Source: Byssothecium circinans (taxonomy: Eukaryota > Ascomycota > Dothideomycetes > Pleosporales > Massarinaceae). Taken from it: a stretch of DNA of 64,000 nt. Location of the stretch: NCBI GenBank assembly GCA_010015675.1, contig ML976978.1:1269375-1333374 (forward strand), read 5' to 3'. The translations under genes were made by a program, and so were the position numbers. The notes beneath the pieces are model-generated. The model made no database searches. It was not told where the DNA came from and was given only the letters and a program-made list of their open reading frames with translations. Every line of letters begins with the position of its first letter. Position 1 is the first letter of the stretch. Positions 43,183-53,092 of this stretch are shown here, piece after piece.

Positions 43183-44660
43183 TTAGCCCTGTATTTGAAT
43201 CTCAGCAGCTTTAACATGCTCCACCGTTGTCCTTCCTAGCCCCTCCTTTGCATAGTAGTCCATAGGATATAAGTTCTTCCTCTTGACCTCTTCACCACCA
43301 ACATCTTCCTCTACCAGCCACGGCGCGTCTCTCACTCCAAGAGCGACTAGCGCCTCATAAGGACTAAGTAAAGGTTTCGGGAACGCATATCCCCAGTCAA
43401 TACTCAGCCGTGGACAAGCAATCTGTACCCATGCATCCACATCGCTCATCATGGCCAGTTTTCCCGGAAAAATCTCGCTCAGGAGCAAATTCACACTCTC
43501 CAGACCCTGTCGCTTGAGCTCGTTCTCGATGAGCGTGAGAGTGTGCGGATTGCCTTGGCGACCAAGTGAGCCTAAGATGATACCCCACGTCTTCGCTTTC
43601 TTCGCGGTGAGGATAGCCTTCCGTCGGAGCGAGTAGAGAGATGTATGTTCGTATGTCTCGTGAGTCAGGCGTCTTGAGTACGGGTCATATCGATACGCAG
43701 GAAGCGACGGATTCGCAATCATGGCGCTCTCGAGATGGAATCTTCCGTCGCCCAGATACAATATCAGATCCGGAACGGGTTCCTCCCTCCCCTTCGCATC
43801 GAGTTGACCAGGGTTGATCGCCATAGCGGGGGACGTGCATCCTAAAATCTCGCCCTTCGATAAGGGAGCTATTTGCGGAACGATAGCATTGTAGCCTTCT
43901 TTCCGCAATATAGGTACGATACCGTGTATCGTAGCGTTGAATTGGATCGTGCCCACCAACGCAATTGTCTTCCTACTCGTAAAGTTTTGCGTTATCGTAT
44001 TCACAAGATGCTCCGTGTCGATCCCTATGGAGACGAAAATATACAGTGTGGCGATCTTGGTGACCGCAACCGGTATCAAACAACTATGTGCGTAATGGAT
44101 AAGCAGGTCGCATCCAAGCGCTCGCGCAGTGAAGTCGTCTATACAGCACGCGCCATAGGTCACGTCTCCCATGATTAACGTTGTTATGCCGGGACAAAAT
44201 TGTGTGAGGATGTCGGAGATGGTGGTCGCGAAGAGGAGGAGACCTTCGGGGAACTGAAGCGCGATCGATGTGGCGCCTGAGGACCGGATGCGGTGGATGC
44301 ATTTGTGAATCTCGAAGTTGTAGTTTGGGGGGAGGAGGGCGATGGCGGCATTGATGTCGGCATCGTGGAGAATGGAGTCGGGGATCGTGTTCAAGGCGCG
44401 GGCGGTGCGTCGAGGTTGTGCCACTGTATCCACTCGTTAATATACAATTGCTCATCTGGATTCTTCTTGGGCTGTCTCACACCTTGCATAGCGCTCGAAT
44501 CCTCGATATTGGCGTTGGGGTCTGCAGGCTTGCTCGCCGTGTCCGCTGTCTTTCGGCCTACGAAGCGCCGCTTCGGCTGCCTGGGAACAGCCACGGGCTC
44601 TTCGGGTATTCCATCTTCTATTGAGGGCCCCAGATTCGTGGCGGCGCGGTCGTCTTCCAT
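43183..44660 (-). CDS. DPH1: Diphthamide biosynthesis protein 1
   Basis: Radical-SAM-like subunit (with Dph2) that transfers the 3-amino-3-carboxypropyl group to the histidine of elongation factor 2. Two exons: 44483-44660 and 43183-44423, with a 59-bp intron (GTGTGA..ATACAG), giving 472 aa. The join produces [20 protein letters not shown], the normal family start. The core reads [39 protein letters not shown] and [10 protein letters not shown]. The C-terminal Cys is in [16 protein letters not shown]; with GACC and the middle-domain Cys it supplies the [4Fe-4S] ligands. [10 protein letters not shown] and [15 protein letters not shown] are also conserved. Confidence 0.95.
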
Positions 44661-45859
44661 AGTGACGCGTTGAGATTGTTCGTGTCGCGGGGTGGAGGTG
44701 GGATGGTGGGGCGAGGCTTGGAAAACTTTCATAAGGCTGAGCTGATCCATAAATCTACTAGCGGGAGCCGCTTACGTTTATCCTCCCTCCCACGCCTCCT
44801 TTCTGCGTCATTCAGTCATTATTTCATCGACTCTTTGCGGGCGGTCAGTACACTTCAATTGCATCGACGAGATACAGACTGGGGAAAATCGTAAACAGAG
44901 GACTTGAGGGACAACATTTGATTCTTTAAAGCTTTCAAATCCGGGAGATGTATCGCGAGGGCCCCGTCTATCAGAATGCCGTTCAATCCTCAAGCAAGTG
45001 AGATATGGGTTTGTACCGGAAATGTTTCGTTTGAATAAGTTTACTTTTCTGAGCCCTGCGCTACTAATGATGGGTATGCAGTTGTTGTGAACCGCCATCG
45101 ACTCTCCCATTTTGTGCCGAATGTGCAGAAGCTCAGGACTGGGACCAGGAAGACCGAGTAAAAAAAGGCAGAAGAACATGTAAAGTCACAATGACACGTC
45201 AAAGTTCCGATAACGCAGAGCAGTGCCGTACTGATAAAATTATCCGCCGACATCCCCTCCTCCAGTCTTGCACTCCATACTGTCGCCCTGTCCTCACGCA
45301 CTGTTATACCAAACTCCTTGATGATGGCAACTTATAGCTTCCAAACTGCCGGTGTATATGCCGAGAAAAGGTTGAGCGGCACTACAGGCCCAGAAGAGCA
45401 CTGGAACAGTCCACCATATTGGTTAGTGATCTGCATTTCGAACGAAGGGGAGCAGGTTAGACTTACCTTTTCTTCATTCCAGGGCCATGACAATCTGGAA
45501 AATTCGCGGTTACTAGCTTGTAACTTCCATAGATGTGATATCTATATACAATGGCGAGAACAGCTGCCTCTCTTTCATACCAGTAACAAGTGCGATTGCC
45601 ATCTTGAACGCTGTTTCTGTACATGCGAAAAAGAGCCACGAACTTTTATATTGCGATCGAGATGTATTTAGATACGTCGCCGGGCACTCAAGAAGTAATT
45701 TGCAGAAGGAGTAAAACAACAAGCATGCTATTAATTAGAAAATTTATGATGTGACATCTGAAAGCTCCTCCCGATATAATCACGCGGTTACCTACTCCCA
45801 CAATGCCTCGGTATTACGGTCTTCCTTACACCTCAGAGGCTCCCACGCAAAAATCGAAT
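44661..45859. other. Intergenic region
   Basis: A 117-codon frame on the plus strand (45318-45671) ends in a Cys-rich stretch but has no recognisable domain or signal peptide; not called. Nothing else seen. Confidence 0.35.
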
Positions 45860-46831
45860 TTACGCACTCGGCACTGCCTCATCTTCACAAAACCTGAAAG
45901 TCAGCCCTTTGACTAGCTCCTTCCTATCTGGCCTCTCAACGACCAACTCACACCTAACGACCTCGTAGGTGTCTCCCTCATATGATCTCAGCGCATCCTC
46001 GTGCTCCTTACATGCCACAAGGTACATCCACCCCTGCACCTCATCCCTCTCACTTCCATCAACAAGCGCACGATACTTTCCCCAGGACTTCAACTTACCC
46101 CTCATTATCTTTGTGGGCACAAAAGTAGGAGACTCGGTAAGGGCAAGGAGAGACGTGAGCTTCGCGGGTTCGGCGAGCGTGCCGTAGAAGAAGTATGGCA
46201 CAGGATATTCGTCCCGACTCAGCTCCTGAGAAGCGGCGTCAAATCTATGCTGCGGCATAGTAGCATCAACGCCAAGGGTAGGGGCAATGGAAACTGCGGA
46301 GAGCTCCTTCTCAGCTGGTTCTTTGAGTGATGCGAAGGTAAGCTCGGCGGGGTGGAGCAGCTCTTCGATAACAGTGCGGACCGAAGCCAGGACGATAGCG
46401 AAAGTGTGTTCTCCGGTGATGTCGACCGTGGTGGGCGGGATTTCCGCTAAATGAAATGCGTCGCGAATCTTTTCGGCGGTATCGAGAGGAGCCTCAAGCT
46501 TGAAAAGATATTTTTGTGGCTTTTTGCACGTCTTCTCTTGCGGCGTGTCTGTTGCTTTAGATGCTGGTTTCTTGCTTTTGGCGAGAGTTAGGTAGTAGGA
46601 ATAGCTCTCCTTGTCGTGGCCGCGAGCATCTGGCTTCTCACTTATGATAGACCACTGTTCGTCGGTAAAGGTAGCGCGAGAAAAGTTGCGTAGATGTGAA
46701 TGGAGGGCCCTCTCAGCTTGCTCGTAGGTGAAATTGAAGAGAACCATCCAACGGTGGACGTTTGCAGCGCCGTATTCGTCACTGGCGCTTCCGCACGCGG
46801 CCATGTTTTCAAGAGCCGACAGTATGTCCAT
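45860..46831 (-). CDS. GGACT / AIG2-like (gamma-glutamylcyclotransferase fold) protein
   Basis: Contains the AIG2-like gamma-glutamylcyclotransferase fold, whose members cleave gamma-glutamyl amines or glutathione-related substrates. One exon, 323 aa. The fold begins near residue 207 with PYFFYGTLAEPAKLTSLLAL, whose YGTL loop binds the substrate in the family. GKLKSWGKYRALVDGSE and VQGWMYLVACKEHEDALRSY follow, with YEGDTYEVVRCEL near the end holding candidate acidic catalytic residues. The first ~200 residues are an unrecognised extension containing FNFTYEQAERALHSHLRNFS. Long N-terminal extensions are common in fungal members. Confidence 0.82.
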   Translation of the reverse strand: MDILSALENMAACGSASDEYGAANVHRWMVLFNFTYEQAERALHSHLRNFSRATFTDEQWSIISEKPDARGHDKESYSYYLTLAKSKKPASKATDTPQEKTCKKPQKYLFKLEAPLDTAEKIRDAFHLAEIPPTTVDITGEHTFAIVLASVRTVIEELLHPAELTFASLKEPAEKELSAVSIAPTLGVDATMPQHRFDAASQELSRDEYPVPYFFYGTLAEPAKLTSLLALTESPTFVPTKIMRGKLKSWGKYRALVDGSERDEVQGWMYLVACKEHEDALRSYEGDTYEVVRCELVVERPDRKELVKGLTFRFCEDEAVPSA

Positions 46832-47426
46832 AGCAACGTCGGTGTATGTGTGTGTGTAGAATGTAGAAGCGGGTAATAGTTAAGGCGTTGCGAATATTAG
46901 TATGCGTCGATGTGAACTTAAGGGAACAAGGATGGACGGGAGTGCCTTAAATATGATGTTTGTGGGGCTGTGCGTGCAGAATAATCATTTGTTAAGATAC
47001 GAACCATGGTTGAAGCAAGTGAGTCAAATCAGCACTCAGGCACTCGAACAAGGGTCTATTTCAAATGTAGGAAGTCTGTCTGGTCCTTAGAGTACAACCT
47101 TATCTTTAACAAGACATGAGAGTAATGCCTAGGTATAATCAAAATGGAAGAAACACTGCATTTGCGAGTATTGAGCTCTCGTTAGCGGCGAGATCACGAG
47201 ATTTTGAAAACATACTAGTAAAAGTCAGCTGCAAGGGCTAAATAGTTTTATATTTATACTTGACCGCTCAGTTACCAAAACACAAGTGCCAGTATAAGTA
47301 TTGCTGTTAGAGACTTAAGACTCCAAACGTCAGAATGCATTGCTTGAAAACGCTAATTACACAAAATCTCCAACCTGCGGAGAATATGAACGAAAACATC
47401 GACCCTTCTCCCCACATCCTTCACAT
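46832..47426. other. Intergenic region
   Basis: No gene seen. Confidence 0.4.
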
Positions 47427-47912
47427 CTATTCATAATCCTCATAATCCACATCCATGCCCCTCCCCCCAAACTCCTCGTCCTCCAGCACTGAATCCCTCC
47501 TCTTCATCCCCCTCAATCCCCCCTCTTGCCTCCTCTCCTCAAACCATCTCCTCAACCCCGGCTCATCCCCAACCGCCAAATCCTCCTCCCTCAAACCCCG
47601 CCAATTCTCCGGCTCTCTATGAATCGCAACAACATAGTTCTTCCCATTGCAGGCTGTGCGGTCGTACTGGTACCGTACATCCGCGCCATCGCGTGCTTGG
47701 TAGCGGAAGATTTCAGTCCCGGGTTTGGGCTCCGCGATGGGTATTGAGGGTGCTTCGTCGAGTTCTGGATCGAAGGTTTCAATGGCCTGCTCTAGGGGGA
47801 TTGGGCCGATGGGTTCACCTTCAGAAGTGGTTTGGCGGTGGTTGGGATTGAAGAGGTATTTTATTGTGTTGAGGGAGGGGTCGTGGAAGCGGTAGACTTC
47901 GAATGTTGCCAT
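47427..47912 (-). CDS. Hypothetical small acidic protein
   Basis: Not recognised. One exon, 161 aa, starting MATFEVYRFHDPSLNTIKYL. The frame is open far upstream, but the codons there are CA-rich leader sequence and the ATG at 47912 begins the protein-like part. It contains EPIGPIPLEQAIETFDPELD, GTEIFRYQARDGADVRYQYD and RWFEERRQEGGLRGMKRRDS, and ends in an acidic tail GMDVDYEDYE. No signal peptide or membrane segment. Confidence 0.6.
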   Translation of the reverse strand: MATFEVYRFHDPSLNTIKYLFNPNHRQTTSEGEPIGPIPLEQAIETFDPELDEAPSIPIAEPKPGTEIFRYQARDGADVRYQYDRTACNGKNYVVAIHREPENWRGLREEDLAVGDEPGLRRWFEERRQEGGLRGMKRRDSVLEDEEFGGRGMDVDYEDYE

Positions 47913-48632
47913 GGTGGTAGCTTGTGTGCTTGAAGCTTTTGGAGGTTTGAAGGATGGATGTTTTTCTTTGATGGCTTGTGTTTGGTTTGCTTGGTGTAGT
48001 TTGATGTGTGTGGTTTGTTTTGAGAGGTTGCGATTGGTTTGTTCGCTTGAGAGTTTTGTGTAATGTTCGGGGAGTGTTTTGGTCTGTTGATGTGGATGAG
48101 AAATTAACGTCTTTAGTAACATGTAGCATTTATATACTTGAGGGTTTTGTTCTATGATGATTATCTTGAGGTTGCGTGATGTAATCGATGATTCTCCAGA
48201 CTTCCATCTCATGCCGAGCCTGGCCAATGAAAGCGCGAGAAGCATCTGGACGCTAGCCGAAAGTTCGAGAATAAGCGAGCTCCTCCTAGAAGCCCCGGAA
48301 CTTTCCTCCTCATGGAGAAGATTTATTCGGGTATGGCAGATAGGACTTCTGTTTCGAGCTGTGTTCAAGGCCATAAATAATGTAAAAATGGCAGAGTCGT
48401 GCTACAGCTGAGAGCGCTCCACTATTCAGCGTCCCAATCTGGCGTCCTGCGGAAGTACGCCGTGATAATGAAAATCGTTTAAGTTAGGAAAAACCCAAAA
48501 AAAGAACCCCAAATGTATTCATCATAGAGGCTGATGCTGTGAGTGAAAGTATCTCGAGACGAGCTGCGACCGCATAGAAGCCGCGAAGCCCTTTCGCATA
48601 ACACTGACGTCGAGCAGAGGGCTATTCGCCAA
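47913..48632. other. Intergenic region
   Basis: A/C-rich leader of the preceding gene, then nothing recognisable. Confidence 0.4.
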
Positions 48633-51086
48633 TTACACTTTTGACTTCTCAAACTTTTCGCGCGCCGTATTGGAGGCATGCACTTGGCGCTTCAATTCGT
48701 CTTTAGATGCCTCGGTCGATTGTTTCTGCTCTCGCTTATCCCATCTCAAAATGCCATATATCGACCCGATCACAATCAGTACGGTGAAAACAATTGTTCC
48801 AAGTTCCGCGCCCACTGCCAAATGTCAGTACCAGCACATTCAACGGATATATCGCTCAGTAAACTTACCAAAGGTCCCCACGATCGGCCCAGTCCTGTAG
48901 GCATCCTTCGTCTCATTCTTCGTCTCGAGGAACTTCCGCACGCCGTGCGTCGGCAGGGCGAACAGTCCGACCAAGAACGAAAGAGGTGCGAAGATGATAG
49001 TAATGACGGTAAACCCCACGACTGCAGCGTTGAGAATGATGCTATTGTGCGCCTCTTTGATTCCAGCAAACGTTCGCTTAAGATTCAGCATGCTCTCCAC
49101 AGCCTTGTCGATGCGCTCAGCGTCAGCCTGAATCTTCCCGATCCTATTTTGGTACCCCAAGAGGCGGTCTCGAGAAGCAAGGATTCGATTGACGATTGAA
49201 GGCACCGTGTCTTTCTCTTTCGGCACTTTAGTGGTAGCATCGATCCATTTCCCGTCGATGAGGAGCTTGTCGAGAACCATTTGCTGCTGCTCGAGAACTT
49301 CTTGGATCATGGTGAGCTCACTGCGAATGTCCCAGATGTCGTGGATGAAGTCCTTTTCCTTCCATAGGTTCAAATCAGTCGTCTTCTTCGGATCCAAATA
49401 CCCGTTGACTTGTGAGAGGACGGATACAACGCTGGTTTGGAAAATGTCTAGTGCGGAAGGAACTGGAAACCGTATATTTTCTTGCAGAAAGGCTTCCCCA
49501 AAGTCGTCAATGTGACTCGCAAGAATCAGACCCATTCGCAACAGAGAGGATTCACCCCCAGATTCTCGGCTCGTGGACTCTACCTCGCGCTGCCATGGAA
49601 GGAAAAGACCCGATTCTCGAGTCATGGAGTAGGCGGAGATGACAGTCGGACCTACTGCCCAGAGCCAGAGTTGCGGCACCATGAGGATCGGGGTTATGTC
49701 GTCGTCCTTGCCGTATTTTTTACGACTGCTCCTTGTGATCACTTGGTCGTCGTTTCGTATACCAATGTCACCTTCGGCGAGTGCTGGATAGTAGGCCTCA
49801 TCTAGAGTGCGTTCAAAGTGAATGCTGCTTGTAGTGAAATGGTCAGACGTCGACAGATTTTCCTTAACAGTCTTGTGATCGGCCCTAGCATTTTTCTGGC
49901 GTGTGATGATGTCGAGCGAGAGGCATGGAAACTGGAACTATAAGATATGGCTCGTTAGAACAAAGTTCGGGGCTGCTTACGACGAGTGCATAGCACTGGG
50001 TACTTCCTCTAGAAGAGCTGGCTTCTCCCACAGATTTTCTCTTGGTCGACAAATACTTGCGAGGTCCGTTTGGTATCTTGTGTGACCAGTAGAATGGGTC
50101 TCTGTAGCGTAGCATTGGGTTTTCTGCAGTGATGGAAGGAGGTTGAAAGGTTGTGTAGAAAACGCCTGTGACATCCTCTGGCATTGAATCATCTAGGTCA
50201 AAATCCTTCTGAAGAGCTCTGAAGATAGCCTAGAAGTGTGAGAAAGGACGTCAAATGGAGTAACCCGAAAACATACTGCGACAACTGGGCCCTGACCGTG
50301 TTAGCGTCGAGCGTGTGATTGTATCTGCGAACTTACATTGGTGGAGGGAACGAAGATCCAAGATGGTTGTGTTTTGAACCCTGTCCAATCTCCCCAAATA
50401 CTACTGCCAGCTCGTAGCGACCCTAGCGTAGTTGAAACATACACCGGAACGGGTTCTTCGTTGGGTAGGCTGTTGTCGGGAGCATACCCAACTGAGAAGA
50501 AGTAGCTGTAACGCAAGTCCGTGAACTGGAAAAGATCCAATAGATCTCTTATCTCTCTGCATTGACGCCAGCTGTAATACCGCCGCTTGAGACGAAGAAT
50601 CTCCAAAGTGGTTTTTGAGTGAGGAGACTGGAAAGGATCCACTCCAAGGTCAAGTAAAAACGCAACACAACCCACTGCTCCCTGCTCCAGTGCGGTATGG
50701 AACATGTCCAGTTTTATGCTGTGGCTGACCTCAAGTAAGTAAGGATGCATAGCGGTCATAATGTTGAGCTTCACAGCGTTGAGATTCCAGACGATGGAAG
50801 CTCCCAAATCATCCCTATTGTAGATATCTCCGTCTTCACTCTTCAAAAATGCCCATTGACTGGGATCTGATCGTGTCGAGTACTCTTCGTCACACTTTTG
50901 TTTCACAAGTTCCCATTGCGCTTGGAGGCTCTGTGAGATTTCTTGGACCTTTTGTAATTCTCGTGCTTGCGCTTCCGGGTCGATGTGCGTGGTGGTCGGC
51001 ACCGCCCATTGCATTTCGGGCCCTTTAAACAATTCAGCAAATGCCCACGGAGTTTTGATGCTGATCTTACCTCTTGGTGGTCCCAT
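48633..51086 (-). CDS. CorA-like membrane protein with N-terminal ankyrin-like region
   Basis: Fungal relative of the CorA magnesium-transporter fold. Five exons: 50337-51086, 50277-50291 (15 nt), 49981-50229, 48869-49937 and 48633-48814, with introns of 45, 47, 43 and 54 bp, giving 754 aa. Every junction is in phase. The N-terminal part has one ankyrin-like helix pair (FHTALEQGAVGCVAFLLDLG). The central part carries VPQLWLWAVGPTVISAY, then a long helix (MIQEVLEQQQMVLDKLL.. to LNLKRTFAGIKEAHNS). Two membrane helices end it: FTVITIIFAPLSFLVGLFAL and LGTIVFTVLIVIGSIYGIL, the second created by the last splice. The CorA GMN motif is absent, as in many fungal relatives, so magnesium transport is doubtful. 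Confidence 0.8.
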
Positions 51087-53092
51087 GTTTGAGTAAATTC
51101 GACACTATCGTCTGAGAGTCGCTATGCGATCTACCTAGGTATCGTCTGAGAGTCGCAATGCGATCTTCCAGAACAGTGCCAGAGGAATTTCACGATGATG
51201 TGGAAACCAATAACCTTATAGTAAAACGCAAAAGATTGTCGTAAAGTCCCTGCTCCCACCCAGCCAATGAGTCTCTCTGAACACGCGCGCATCGCAGCCT
51301 CAATACAACCTGCATGAGGCTGAAACCCGAGGGCTGAAAACAGGTGTTTTGCAGAGAGCTGAATTAGCTTTCAAGGATCTTCTCAGCCCTTGTGCTGCCG
51401 GCACAATTACAGGTACGCATCTGGTATGTTTTGGCAATAAACGTGGGCGATCACCCGTACCCCCACGGGGGTCTTTATTGATTTTAATGCATACCACAAT
51501 TCGCTAATCATATCTAGCCACTGCCCTATCTATCTTTGGAATAGCCCTAATCCTACCTATTCTCAATCCCAAAAGTACTTTCATATGACACATGCTGCTC
51601 ATTACGGTACCCTTGAAGTACGATAGTTTCAGTGCCGGAGTCACGTGTGTTCGGGGTGAAGGCCACTACATCAACGATAGGGAGGCATGAGAACGCTTTC
51701 GAGTATCCGGGAGCAATTCTACCAGCTCTCGTAAGTCGCTTTACCCGTAAAGTAAGCTGCCCTAATTTCGGTAGTCTGAAAAGTCTGTAAATGAGCTGCT
51801 CATCAGGCTAGCTTCACTTGAAGCGCCCATAAGCCGCAAGATGACCGAGATACTCTGGCCTCTTCGATCCTCACAAAGCTGCTCCCACCGTCAATCCCAT
51901 TTTGCACCCAAACCAAGGGCAGAAACCCAGAGACATCGTATCTTTCTCTCCATTGGAGTAAGCGTCGACTTTCCCTTGCGTATATGACGACAAGGCTCAA
52001 CTACTATCAAGGCATTGGAACCTACTGAATAAACAGCCTTGGCCGGTTCTTGCCCACGCAGGTCCCCACAACAACACAAACCCATCTCCCACACTCCCTC
52101 AAAAGCCCCAAAACAAATCCTTCCTAACCCAACTCTATCCCTATCAACCTCGCACGAGAGCTCCACAAAAACCCCATCGCCCCCTTCCTCGTCCCCACAC
52201 CCCCGCCGACAGACCCAGCATTAATCAACACAAAACCCATCTAGAAAGGATACCGAGCCCCTCCGCCTCCAACACAAGCTCCCCAAGCCCCTTAAGCAGT
52301 CCGCATCTCCAGCCCAGCCCAGCCCAGCCCAGTCCAGAAAAGACTCCGCACCAGGACTCGTTTTCCGTAAGAGTAGCGAAGCTGCGGTACAAGATTCCAT
52401 GTACTCATTTTTGCTCTTCGTGGGAGCATTTAGCATCAGGGATGATTTATTTAACGATTTAGTGATGAGTTCGACGGGCAGATGTTGACCATGGGGTTGC
52501 CATGTTGAGCGTTAAGCGTCGTCAGAAGGCGATCAACGAACCTGGAAGATGAATCACCGGCGTTTGATAGAAGATATACTTCGTAAAGAGAGGGAGTTTC
52601 CACACGTTGACGCTGACGCAAGCCGACTCCCTTGCACATGTGCTGCGGAGTTAGACATCCATCTGCATGCATTGAAGTTTGTGGTCGAGTTTGCCTCGAT
52701 AGAAAATGCCCGACCTTTCAGTTGTCGAGTGCAAAACAACAGAAGAGAAAGTCCTCCTGAAGGCATTATAAAGGAGACCACGCTACAGTATAGCGTCAGA
52801 ACTGTCACACTTCGAAGAAGAAAAGCACACAGCGCCGTTTGATAATATCTCGGGGGTATGTAACGCCACTAAAAAATGCCACAACCAAAATCAAACGGGG
52901 TCCAGCCTCCAAGACCGCCGTAAGCAAAGTCTACCCTAGAATATAAACAAAGAATAGAAGCAAAAAAAAAAAGCAATTAAATATGGTGCCGTATTGGTGG
53001 GGTATCAGATGCACGACTCAACCGCAACAACCGCAGGAGGTAATATAAAACCCGGTACTCTCCCAAAACAATGCTTCGCTGTAACGCTGCAC
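51087..53092. other. Long intergenic region with a short CCCAG repeat
   Basis: Only short open frames. A small (AGCCC)n tract lies at about 52313-52334. No gene supported. Confidence 0.4.
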
